From DATBLE01 sp046732255 (lineage in GTDB: Bacteria > Actinomycetota > Thermoleophilia > Gaiellales > Gaiellaceae), in NCBI GenBank assembly GCA_046732255.1, contig JBKPMR010000081.1:12897-76896 (forward strand): a stretch of 64,000 nucleotides of DNA, in the 5' to 3' direction. Of this stretch, positions 34,527-43,216 are shown in pieces; position 1 is the stretch's first letter; every line of letters starts with the position of its first letter. The translations under genes were made by a program, and so were the position numbers. Below the pieces are notes generated by a model. That model had not been told where the DNA came from. It ran no database searches and worked only from the letters and a program-made list of their open reading frames with translations.

Positions 34527-34963
34527 GGATCCGCCGTCAGGGCGTAGAGCGCGTAGTCGACGCGGCGCTCGCCCTCCGGCATGAACGCGCGCAGCACGCC
34601 CTCGAACGCGTAACCGGCGCGCTCGAGCGCGCGACGCATCGCCACGTTGTCGACGTCCGTGGAGGCCTGCACGCGCGGGTAGCCGGTCACGAGCAGGTGC
34701 TCGCCGAGCAGCCGGACGGCCTCGGTCCCGATCCCTCGACCGCGCGCTTCGGGCACGAGCTCGATCCCGAGCTCGCAGACGCCGGGCGGCAGCGCCTTCT
34801 CCGGAGCGCGCGCCTGGATGCTGCCGCACAGCCGCCCGTCGACCTCGACCGCCAGCTCGAGGTGCCCCTCCACGAACGATCCGGAGCGTTCCACCCGCTG
34901 CGCCACCTGCTCCCGGGTCGGCATGCCTCCCACCCGGGACTCGGCGGCGTGCGCCTGCCGCAC
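34523..34963 (-). CDS. GNAT-family N-acetyltransferase, start codon uncertain
   Basis: The canonical start at 34963 (GTG) gives 146 residues with the acetyl-CoA motif ELVPEARGRGIGTEAVRLLGEHLL and DNVAMRRALERAGYAFEGVLR, characteristic of RimJ/RimL-like acetyltransferases. However, the frame is open upstream and encodes LSGERVVLRPYHADELDEA, which is the normal N-terminal strand of this family. No ATG, GTG or TTG precedes it. A CTG at 35020 would give a complete 165-residue protein. The substrate is unknown. It lies directly behind the thiolase gene. Confidence 0.78.
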   Translation of the reverse strand: MRQAHAAESRVGGMPTREQVAQRVERSGSFVEGHLELAVEVDGRLCGSIQARAPEKALPPGVCELGIELVPEARGRGIGTEAVRLLGEHLLVTGYPRVQASTDVDNVAMRRALERAGYAFEGVLRAFMPEGERRVDYALYALTADP

Positions 34964-35036
34964 TGCCTCGTCCAGCTCGTCCGCATGGTACGGGCGCAGG
35001 ACGACACGCTCGCCGCTCAGGACGACGGGGGCGATC

Positions 35037-36188
35037 TCAGACCTCGATCAGGATCGCGTCGCCCTGGCCGCCGCCCGAGCAGATCGCGGCCAGCCCGAGG
35101 CCGCCGCCCTGGCGGCGCAGCTCATAGATCATCGTCGAGAGGATGCGGGCGCCGGAGGCGCCGATCGGGTGGCCCAGCGCCACGGCACCGCCGTTCACGT
35201 TCACCGTCTCCGGGTCCGCCTCGAGCATCCGCGTGGAATTGAGCGCGACCGAGCAGAACGCCTCGTTGACCTCGACGCGCCTCACGTCGCCGATCTTCTT
35301 GCCCGCCTTGTCGAGCGCGACGCGTCCCGCGCCCGCCGGCGTGCGGGCGAGGTAGGCAAACTCGTCGGCGACATAGCCCTGGGAGACGATCGTCGCCAGG
35401 ACCTCGAGCCCACGCTTGGTCGCGAACTCCTCGCTCGTGACGACGAGCGCACCGGCCCCGTCGTTCACGCCCGGCGCGTTCCCTGCGGTGGTCGTCCCCT
35501 CCGGATCGAACACCGGCGGAAGCCGAGCCAGCTTCTCCAGTGTCGTGTCCCGGCGCGGGCCCTCGTCGACGGCGACCTCGCCGACGGGCACGACCTCGTC
35601 CGCGAACCGGCCTTCGTCGATCGCCGCGGCCGCGCGCTGGTGCGACCGGAGCGCCCACGCGTCCTGCGCCTCACGCGCGATCCCGAGCTCGCGAGAGACG
35701 AAGGACGCCTGCTCGACCATGTGCCTGCCGTCGAAGCTCGACGTCAGCCCGTCGTGCACCATCAGGTCGACCAGCGTGCCGCTGCCGAGCTTGTAGCCGA
35801 AGCGTGCCTTCGGGAGCGCGTAGGGCGCATTCGACATCGACTCCATCCCGCCGGCGACGATCACGCTGTGGTCGCCGGAGCGGATCATCTGGTCGGCGAT
35901 CTCGACCGCGCGGATGCTCGACGCGCACACCTTGTTGATCGTGTCCGCAGGAAGTGAGATCGGGAGGCCGGCGCCGACCGCCGCCTGGCGTGCGGGCGCC
36001 TGTCCGGCGCCGCCCTGGAGCACCTGACCCATGATCGCGTACGTGACCTCGCCGTCCTCGACATCGACCCGGTCGAGCGCCGCCCGGATCGCGATCGCGC
36101 CGAGCTCGGTCGCCTGGTAGCCGGCGAGCCCACCGCCCAGCTTGCCGAAGGGCGTGCGCACCGCGGAGACGATCACCGATCGGGTCAC
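35037..36188 (-). CDS. Acetyl-CoA C-acetyltransferase (thiolase)
   Basis: The 383-residue thiolase cleaves acetoacetyl-CoA (or longer 3-ketoacyl-CoA) to acetyl-CoA, or works in reverse. It has the nucleophile C88 in NKVCASSIRAVEIADQMI, the AGGMESMSNAPYAL loop, GGAVALGHPIGASGARIL with the catalytic His, and ICSGGGQGDAILIE with the second Cys. The MGQV and MSNAPY features favour the biosynthetic/acetoacetyl type. The GTG at 36188 faces the trp leader region. It is the final step in the acyl-CoA district. Confidence 0.95.
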   Translation of the reverse strand: MTRSVIVSAVRTPFGKLGGGLAGYQATELGAIAIRAALDRVDVEDGEVTYAIMGQVLQGGAGQAPARQAAVGAGLPISLPADTINKVCASSIRAVEIADQMIRSGDHSVIVAGGMESMSNAPYALPKARFGYKLGSGTLVDLMVHDGLTSSFDGRHMVEQASFVSRELGIAREAQDAWALRSHQRAAAAIDEGRFADEVVPVGEVAVDEGPRRDTTLEKLARLPPVFDPEGTTTAGNAPGVNDGAGALVVTSEEFATKRGLEVLATIVSQGYVADEFAYLARTPAGAGRVALDKAGKKIGDVRRVEVNEAFCSVALNSTRMLEADPETVNVNGGAVALGHPIGASGARILSTMIYELRRQGGGLGLAAICSGGGQGDAILIEV

Positions 36189-36226
36189 CCTCGAAATCTA
36201 TCCCCGGACGAGGTAGCCTCCGGGTG

Positions 36227-36319
36227 ATGCAGCTTCCGCTCAGCACCTGGGCCTGGTCGTGGCGCAGCGAGCGAGGCGGGAGCCTTGTCCGTTCGACCGC
36301 TTCGCGCTCGAACGGGTAG
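36227..36319 (+). CDS. trpL: Tryptophan-operon leader peptide (attenuator)
   Basis: An ATG-initiated 30-codon frame lies in the 182-base space before trpE. Its residues 8-12 are Trp-Ala-Trp-Ser-Trp (TGG codons at 36248, 36254 and 36260). Three of 30 codons being Trp directly upstream of trpE is the signature of a leader peptide whose translation senses charged tRNA-Trp. The last codons form a hairpin (GTTCGA...TCGAAC, 36291-36313). The downstream stretch CCGCCCGCTCG (36331-36341) can pair with CGAGCGAGGCGG (36269-36280), giving mutually exclusive structures. No T-tract is obvious, so control might act on translation of trpE as well as on transcription. Confidence 0.75.
   Translation: MQLPLSTWAWSWRSERGGSLVRSTASRSNG
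36291..36313 (+). promoter_or_regulatory. Leader hairpin of the trp attenuator region
   Basis: GTTCGA and TCGAAC (with an inner CGC/GCG pair across a C-C mismatch and TTC loop) form a stable stem at the end of the leader frame. Ribosome stalling at the Trp codons (36248-36262) would leave it free, while a ribosome that completes the leader would cover it. It is the expected pause or competing stem. Confidence 0.5.
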
Positions 36320-36370
36320 AGAGACAGACCGCCCGCTCGATTGCCTCCCCGTGAGGTAGCTCGTCGTTCC

Positions 36371-37602
36371 ATGACATCGACTGCAACCATCCCCACCGAC
36401 CTCCTCACGCCGCTCGGCGCGTACCTCAGGCTGCGCGCGGCGGGGCGGGCGAGCTTCCTCCTCGAGTCGGTCGAGCGTGGCCGGCTGGGCCGGAACTCGT
36501 GGATCGGCGCGGGCTCGCGGCTGACGACCTTCGACGGGGCGGACGGTCTCGACCTCCCGGTGGTCGGCTATGTCGGGTACGACCACGCGGCGACCCTCGA
36601 GCCGACCGTTCCGCTCCCCGCCGATGGACCGCCGTTCCCCGAGAGCCGGCTGGTCGTCGCGGAGACGCTCGTCCGCTACGACCACGGCGCCGGCCTGGCC
36701 GATGTCGTCGCCGGCGACCGCGACGAGATCGAGGCGCTGCTCGCCGGCGACGTCCGCCCGCCCGCCCCCGGCGGCTGGGGCAAGCCCGGCCCTCTGCGGC
36801 GGTTCCCCACGCGCGAGCGCTACGAGGAGATGGTGCGGATCGCGAAGGACCACATCGTCGCCGGCGACGCGTTCCAGATCGTTCCCTCGCAACGGGCCGA
36901 GCGACCGACCTCGGCCTCCCCACTCGACGTCTACCGGGCCCTGCGCCGGGTGAATCCGTCGCCCTACCTCTTCCTGCTCGAGCTCGACGGGATCTCACTC
37001 GTCGGCTCCTCGCCGGAACGGCTGGTCGCCTGCGAGGACGGCCGCGCCAGCCTCGTTCCGATCGCGGGCACGACCGAGCCGACCGAGGGCGACGTCGAGC
37101 GGCTGCTCTCCTCCGAGAAGGACCGGGCCGAGCACGTCATGCTAGTCGATCTCGGCCGCAACGATCTCTCGCGCGTCTGCCGCGGCGGCACCGTCCACGT
37201 CGCCCGCTCGATGGAGGTCGAGCGCTTCTCGCACGTCTCGCACCTCGTCTCCGAGGTCGTCGGCGAGCTCCGCGACGGCGTCTCGCCCTTCGACCTGCTG
37301 CGCGCCTGCTTCCCCGCCGGCACGGTCTCGGGTGCCCCGAAGGTACGGGCGATGCAGATCATCTCGGAGCTCGAGAGCTACCGGCGCGGGCCGTATGCGG
37401 GTGCAGTGCTCTACGCGCTGCCCGGCGGCACGATGGACGCGTGCATCGCCATCCGGACGATCGTGATGGCCGAGGGCGTCGCCCACCTGCAGGCGGGCGC
37501 AGGCATCGTCTACGACTCGGTTCCGGCCGCCGAGCACGAGGAGTGCCTACGCAAGCTGGACGCGCTCGAGGCGGCAATCGATCTGGCGGAGAATGAGGCG
37601 CG

Positions 37603-37606
<4 letters not shown>
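36371..37606 (+). CDS. trpE: Anthranilate synthase component I
   Basis: TrpE converts chorismate to anthranilate with ammonia from TrpG, the first committed step to tryptophan. The 411-residue form (ATG 36371) carries the chorismate-binding core GDAFQIVPSQRAERPTS, LVGSSPERLV, PIAGTT, AEHVMLVDLGRNDLSRV, FPAGTVSGAPKVRAM and LQAGAGIVYDSVPAAEHEE. The tryptophan feedback motif near the N-terminus appears as SFLLESVE rather than the common LLES. It is shorter than most TrpE proteins (about 500) in its N-terminal domain. It overlaps trpG by 4 bases (ATGA). Confidence 0.96.
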
Positions 37607-38159
<553 letters not shown>

Positions 38160-38163
<4 letters not shown>

Positions 38164-39188
38164 TCCAGCAGGCGCTCACCGGGATCCTCGACCGGCGCGA
38201 CCTCTCACGCGACGACGCGCGGGCGGTGATGGACGAGATCATGGCCGGGGAGGCGACGCAGGCGCAGATCGGCGGCTTCCTGGTGGGGCTGCGGCTGAAG
38301 GGCGAGACGCCGGACGAGATCGCCGGGTTTGCCGAGGCGATCCGCGCGCGCGGGATCTCGGTCTCGCCGCAGCGCGCGGACCTCGTCGACACCGCCGGGA
38401 CGGGCGGCGACGGCCAGGCGACGATCAACATCTCCACGGCGGCCGCGCTCGTCGCCGCCGCGGCCGGCGCCGGCGTCGCCAAGCACGGGAACCGTGCCGT
38501 GTCCTCCGCCTCCGGCTCGGCCGACGTGCTCGAGGCGCTCGGCTTCGTGCTCGACCCTCCACCGGAGCGGATCGCACAGTCGATCGACGAGCTCGGGTTC
38601 GGGTTCCTCTTCGCCCCCGCTCACCATCCCGGCTTCCGGCACGCTGCGCCCGTGCGGAAGGAGCTCGCGATGCGGACGGTCTTCAACGTCCTCGGGCCGT
38701 TGTCGAATCCCGCAGGCGCACGGGCTCAGATCGTCGGGGTCTACGACCCCGCCCTCGTGCGCACGATCGCGGAGGTGCTCTCGCGGCTCGGGGCGCAGCG
38801 CGCATTCGTCGTCCACGGCGCCGCCGGCGTCGACGAGCTCTCGCCGGCGGGCTCGAACCTCGTGTGCGAGGTGGTCGACGGCGGGGTGCACGAGCGGACG
38901 ATCGACCCGCTCGACCTCGGCGTCGCCCGGTGTACGCCCGAGGAGCTGCGCGGCGGCTCACCGGAGGCAAATGCGGCCGTCATCCGGTCGGTCTTCTCGG
39001 GCGAGGAGCAGGGCGGAAAGCGCGACGCGATCCTGCTCAACGCCGCCGGGGCGATCGCTGCCGGCGGGCACGCCGCCGACCTGCGCGAGGGCCTGGAGAT
39101 CGCCCGGCGCGCCGTCGACTCTGGGGCCGCCGCCGAGCGTCTCGACGCCCTCGTCGCGTTCTCCCGCGGAAACGGCCTGTATGGCTAG
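38160..39188 (+). CDS. trpD: Anthranilate phosphoribosyltransferase
   Basis: TrpD transfers phosphoribose from PRPP to anthranilate. The 342-residue protein has the PRPP loop VDTAGTGGDGQATINISTAAA, KHGNRAVSSASGSADVLEALG, and the anthranilate-site segment FLFAPAHHPGFRHAAPVRKELAMRTVFNVLGPLSNPA. GTG 38160 overlaps the trpG stop as GTGA; the stop overlaps trpCF by 8 bases. Confidence 0.96.
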
Positions 39189-40344
39189 GTTCTGCGACGC
39201 GCTCGCCGGACCGGGGCTCGCCGGGATCGCCGAGGTCAAGCGCCGCTCGCCCTCGGCCGGAGAACTGCGCCCTGATGCGGATCCGGCGGCGCTGGCTGCG
39301 TCGTTCGAGGCGGCGGGCGCGGCCGCGGTCTCGATCCTGGTCGACGAGCGGTTCGGGGGCTCACTCGCCGATCTCTCCGCGGCACGGTCGAGCGCGGGAC
39401 TGCCTCTCCTCGCGAAGGGGTTCTTCTCGACCGAGGCGCACCTCGACGAGGTGCAGGCGGCCGGTGCAGATGCAGCCCTCCTGATCCTTCGCGATCTCGA
39501 CGACCGGGCGGCCGCGCGGCTGATGGCGCACGCGGCGATGATCGGGCTCGACACGCTGGTCGAAGCGCACGACGGTGCGGAGCTCGCCCGTGCGGTCGGG
39601 CTCGGCGCTGGCCCGATCGGGGTCAACGCCCGCGACCTCTCGACGTTCGCGATCGACCGGAAGGCCCAGCTCCGGCTCGTCGAGGCGGCACCGCGCGACC
39701 GGATCGTGATCGCAGAGAGTGCAGTGCACACGCGCGCGCAGGGTGCCGCCGCGGAGCTCGCGGGAGCGGACGCAATTCTCGTCGGCACCGCGCTGATGCG
39801 GGCAGCCGATCCGCCGGCCAAGTTGCGCGAGCTCCTCTCCCGCCCGCTCGTGAAGGTCTGCGGGCTGACTCGCGACGCGGACGTCGACGTCGCGATCGAG
39901 GCGGGCGCCGACCTGTGCGGGTTCGTGCTCGAGCCCGCGAGCCCGCGTGCCGCGGAGCGCGTGTTGCCTGTTCCGGACACGACGCTCTCGGTCGCCGTCT
40001 TCGTCGGCGAGCCGGAAGAGACCGCGGCCGATCTCGTCCAGCTCTACGAGCGGGCGCATGGGCTCGTCCGCGGTCGGGACGCGGTCATCCTCCGCGACGG
40101 CGAGCAGGTCGCCACCGTCGTCGACCTGCCCTGGGAGGGCGAGGGCGACGATCCGACTCGGCTCGAGCGCGCCCGGGCAGTCGACGGGCGGCTCGTCCTC
40201 GCCGGCGGGCTGGATGCCGACAACGTCCGCCGCGCGATCTCGGCGACGCGACCGTGGGCCGTGGACGCGAGCTCGAGCCTCGAGTCGAGCCCCGGCGTGA
40301 AGGACCACGACAAGGTGCGCGCGTTCGTGGCGGCCGCCCGATGA
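39181..40344 (+). CDS. trpCF: Fused indole-3-glycerol-phosphate synthase / phosphoribosylanthranilate isomerase
   Basis: A 387-residue bifunctional enzyme. Residues 1-218 are a TrpC barrel (AEVKRRSPSAGEL with K20, ILVDERFGGS, LLAKGFF, TLVEAHDG, GVNARDL, IAESAV), which closes the indole ring. Residues 223-387 are a TrpF barrel (VKVCGLTR with general base C227, and VDASSSLE with general acid D362), which isomerises phosphoribosylanthranilate. The TrpC part is short at its N-terminus compared with about 255 residues, lacking the usual first helices. The C-to-F order matches enterobacterial fusions and is unusual in actinobacteria, many of which use PriA instead. Confidence 0.94.
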   Translation: MARFCDALAGPGLAGIAEVKRRSPSAGELRPDADPAALAASFEAAGAAAVSILVDERFGGSLADLSAARSSAGLPLLAKGFFSTEAHLDEVQAAGADAALLILRDLDDRAAARLMAHAAMIGLDTLVEAHDGAELARAVGLGAGPIGVNARDLSTFAIDRKAQLRLVEAAPRDRIVIAESAVHTRAQGAAAELAGADAILVGTALMRAADPPAKLRELLSRPLVKVCGLTRDADVDVAIEAGADLCGFVLEPASPRAAERVLPVPDTTLSVAVFVGEPEETAADLVQLYERAHGLVRGRDAVILRDGEQVATVVDLPWEGEGDDPTRLERARAVDGRLVLAGGLDADNVRRAISATRPWAVDASSSLESSPGVKDHDKVRAFVAAAR

Positions 40345-40360
40345 GCCCTTTCGGACCGGT

Positions 40361-40475
40361 CCTGGGTCTGACCCCGGCCGCGTCCCAAACGGGCACCGAC
40401 CGGTTCGGCAGCTTGCGCAACCATGCGCTCGCGAGCCGCATCGGACATGTCCGGGGTCTGACCCCGGCCATGTCC
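40361..40475. repeat. REP-like palindromes of the GGGTCTGACCCC type between trpCF and trpB
   Basis: The 145-base trpCF-trpB gap holds two copies of GGGTCTGACCCCGGCC. The right one sits in a strong hairpin: GGACATG-T-CCGGGGT (40443-40457), loop CTG, ACCCCGG-C-CATGTCC (40461-40475). The left copy (40366-40385) is surrounded by less symmetric sequence. All other trp genes overlap or nearly so, so this gap looks like an insertion. Confidence 0.75.
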
Positions 40476-40489
40476 GGAAGGGACCGCCG

Positions 40490-41629
40490 GTGAGCTACGG
40501 GGATTACGGCGGGCGGTACGTCCCGGAGACGCTCATCCCGGCGCTCGACGAGCTCGACGCCGGGTGGCGCGAGGCGCAGGCGGACTCGTCCTTCGCGGAC
40601 GAGCTCGACCGGCTCGGGCGCGAGTACGGAGGCCGGCCGACACCGCTGACGCTCGCCGAGCGGTTCGCCCCGGGGAAGCGCCTGTACCTGAAGCGCGAGG
40701 ATTTGCTCCACACCGGCGCGCACAAGCTGAACAACGCGCTTGGCCAGGCGGTGCTCGCCCGGCGGCTCGGCAAGCAGCGGATCGTCGCGGAGACCGGCGC
40801 GGGGCAACACGGGGTGGCGACCGCGACCGTCTGCGCGCGCTTCGGCCTGGAATGTGTCGTCTACATGGGCGCCGAGGACATGCGCCGCCAGCACCCGAAC
40901 GTCGAGCGGATGGGCCTGCTCGGCGCCGAGGTGCAACCGGTCGAGTTCGGGACGAAGACGCTGAAGGAGGCGACCAGCGAGGCGATCCGCGACTGGATCA
41001 CCAACGTCGAGACGACGCACTACCTGATCGGCTCCTGCGTCGGTCCGGAGCCGTACCCGGAGATCGTCCGCGAGCTCCAGGCGGTGCTCGGCCGTGAGGC
41101 GCGGGCGCAGATCATCGAGGCCGAGGGCCGGCTGCCCGAGGCAGCGATCGCCTGCGTCGGCGGCGGCTCGAACGCGATCGGGATGTTCGCCGGGTTCCTC
41201 GACGACGGCGACGTCCGTTTGTACGGCGTCGAGGCAGCGGGCGCGGCGAGCCTCGGCACCGGCCGCGCCGGCGTTCTCCACGGCGCGCGGTCGTCGCTCC
41301 TCGCGGACGAGGACGGCCAGATCGCCGACGCGCACTCGATCTCCGCCGGCCTCGACTACCCCGGTGTCGGCCCCGAGCACGCCTACCTCCGCGACATCGG
41401 CCGCGTGGAATATCTGGCGGCGACCGACGCCGAAGCGCTCGCCGCGTTCCGGCGGCTGGCCGAGACCGAGGGGATCATCCCTGCGCTCGAACCCGCGCAC
41501 GCGCTCGCCCGCGCCGCTGGGCTGGACGAGGACGTGATCGTCGTCTGCCTCTCCGGCCGAGGCGACAAGGACCTCGACGAGGCGCTCGCGCACCTGCATC
41601 GCCATAGGCTTGACGGAGGCGACCAATGA
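40490..41629 (+). CDS. trpB: Tryptophan synthase beta subunit
   Basis: The 379-residue PLP enzyme condenses indole and serine. It has GGRYVPETLIPAL, LKREDLLHTGAHKLNNALGQ with the PLP-lysine, AETGAGQHGVATATVCA with the catalytic Glu, and CVGGGSNAIGMFAGF. This is the standard TrpB1 form that partners TrpA. The GTG start at 40490 is preceded by GGAAGGGA. It is separated from trpCF by palindromic repeats and from trpA by 37 bases. Confidence 0.97.
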   Translation: MSYGDYGGRYVPETLIPALDELDAGWREAQADSSFADELDRLGREYGGRPTPLTLAERFAPGKRLYLKREDLLHTGAHKLNNALGQAVLARRLGKQRIVAETGAGQHGVATATVCARFGLECVVYMGAEDMRRQHPNVERMGLLGAEVQPVEFGTKTLKEATSEAIRDWITNVETTHYLIGSCVGPEPYPEIVRELQAVLGREARAQIIEAEGRLPEAAIACVGGGSNAIGMFAGFLDDGDVRLYGVEAAGAASLGTGRAGVLHGARSSLLADEDGQIADAHSISAGLDYPGVGPEHAYLRDIGRVEYLAATDAEALAAFRRLAETEGIIPALEPAHALARAAGLDEDVIVVCLSGRGDKDLDEALAHLHRHRLDGGDQ

Positions 41630-41666
41630 GCGCAGGTGCCGGCTTCGCCGGCGCCGGAGCGGGCGC

Positions 41667-42365
41667 GTGAGCAAGACGCTCGTCGTCTACCTGATGGCCG
41701 GGTCCGACACGCCGGACCTGGCCGCCGCAGCCGAGGCCGGCGGCGCCGACCTCGTCGAGATCGGCTTTCCGTTCTCCGACCCGCTCGCCGACGGCCCGGT
41801 GATCCGGCGCGCGGCCGAGCGCGCGCTGGCGGTCGGGATGCGCACTCGCGCCTGCCTCGAGTGCCTGGCCACGACGAACGACCGGGTGGCGGTTCCGCTC
41901 GTGCCCATGACCTACTCGTCGATCCTGGAGGCGTACGGCTGGGACCGGTTCGCAGCGGACGCCCGGAGCGCCGGAGCCGACACCCTGATCGTGGCCGACC
42001 TCCCTGCAGGCGAGCGGCCGGGCCTCCGGCGCATCCAGCTCGTCGCTCCGACGTCGACCGACGAGCGGCTGGCACTGGCCGCTGCCGAGTCCGACGGCTG
42101 GCTCTACCTCGTCACGCTGACCGGGACGACCGGCGCCCGCACCGAGCTCTCCCCCGCACTCGCGGGTCTCGTGGAACGCGCTCGCCGCGTGACCGACATT
42201 CCTCTGTACGCCGGCTTCGGGATTTCCACCGCCGACCACGCCCGGGCAGCGGCGGCGCTCGCAGACGGGATCGTCGTCGGCTCACGCGCGCTCGAGGTGG
42301 CGGAGGAAGGCCCGACCGCGCTGGAAGGGTATGTTCGGTCGCTCAGAGAGGCGATCGACGCGTGA
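41667..42365 (+). CDS. trpA: Tryptophan synthase alpha subunit (short form)
   Basis: TrpA cleaves indole-3-glycerol phosphate to indole. The 232-residue protein keeps the catalytic Glu in DLVEIGFPFSDPLADGP (with the second acid Asp in PLADG) and GFGISTADHARAAA, but is 25-35 residues shorter than usual: the N-terminal helix is lost and several loops are trimmed. GTG 41667 follows a small GCCGGC-TTC-GCCGGC hairpin; the frame continues upstream but without conserved sequence. Its stop overlaps the next gene as GTGA, so the operon does not end with trpA. Confidence 0.93.
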   Translation: MSKTLVVYLMAGSDTPDLAAAAEAGGADLVEIGFPFSDPLADGPVIRRAAERALAVGMRTRACLECLATTNDRVAVPLVPMTYSSILEAYGWDRFAADARSAGADTLIVADLPAGERPGLRRIQLVAPTSTDERLALAAAESDGWLYLVTLTGTTGARTELSPALAGLVERARRVTDIPLYAGFGISTADHARAAAALADGIVVGSRALEVAEEGPTALEGYVRSLREAIDA

Positions 42366-43207
42366 CCTCCGACCACTACCACTTCGAGCAGGTCTCCGAC
42401 AGAGCCTGGGCGGCGATCGCGCTCCAGGCGGGCGGAGGTGTCGGCAACGCGTGCATCGCCGACCTCGACGGCCGTTCGCTCGTCGTCGACTGCGGGTTCA
42501 CGCCCGGCGCGGCAGGCGACCTGCGGTCGGCTGCCGAGGAGCTCGCCGGACCGGTCGAGCGCCTCGTGATCACCCACTCGGACTTCGACCACTACGGCGG
42601 GGCGGCCGCCTTCGCCGACCTCTCCATCCTCGCCACCGAGACGACACGGGCGGCGATCGCCGAGCGCGGCCCGGCTCGTGCCGCCGCGCTGCAGGCGGAG
42701 CTGGAGAGCGAGCGGGCCGCGATGGCCGAGCGCAACGCCCCCGAGTGGGAATGGGAGCAGATCGACCGGATCGCCGCGCAGCTGCCGTTCGACGTCGCGG
42801 TCCCGACCGAGACGTACGACGGAGAGCGCGACCTCGGCGGCGCAGTCGTGATCGACTGCGGCGCGGCTCATACGGCGAGCGATGCGATCATCTGGCTGCC
42901 CGGCGGACGCGTCCTCTTCGCCGGCGACCTGGTCACACCCGGCAACCATTCGAACCTGACCCGCGGCCACCCGCCGGAGAACTGGCTGCGCGCCCTCGAC
43001 CGCATGGTTGCCCTGGAGCCCGAGCACGTCTTCGGCGGCCACGGGCCGGTCGCCGGCCCGGAGGCGATCGCCGTCACCCGCAGCTACATCGAGGCCGTCG
43101 TCGCGCTGGCAGACGAGTCGGGGGAGCTCGACGTCCCCGCCCCGTTCAGTGCCTGGGACTACCCGGAGCTCTTCGGGCAGAACGTCGAAGCGCTGCGGGC
43201 GCGGTAG
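42362..43207 (+). CDS. Metallo-beta-lactamase fold hydrolase in the trp operon
   Basis: The 281-residue MBL-fold protein has the variant metal motif ITHSDFDHYGG (H-x-D-x-D-H, where the second position is Asp instead of His), IDCGAAHTASDAIIWLPGGRVLFAGDLV and FGGHGPVAG. Such HSDxDH members include secreted or intracellular esterase- and lactonase-like enzymes; the substrate is unknown. It is translationally coupled to trpA (GTGA) and lies 10 bases before the methyltransferase gene, so it is part of the extended trp transcript. Confidence 0.87.
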   Translation: MTSDHYHFEQVSDRAWAAIALQAGGGVGNACIADLDGRSLVVDCGFTPGAAGDLRSAAEELAGPVERLVITHSDFDHYGGAAAFADLSILATETTRAAIAERGPARAAALQAELESERAAMAERNAPEWEWEQIDRIAAQLPFDVAVPTETYDGERDLGGAVVIDCGAAHTASDAIIWLPGGRVLFAGDLVTPGNHSNLTRGHPPENWLRALDRMVALEPEHVFGGHGPVAGPEAIAVTRSYIEAVVALADESGELDVPAPFSAWDYPELFGQNVEALRAR

Positions 43208-43216
43208 CGTTCGTCC

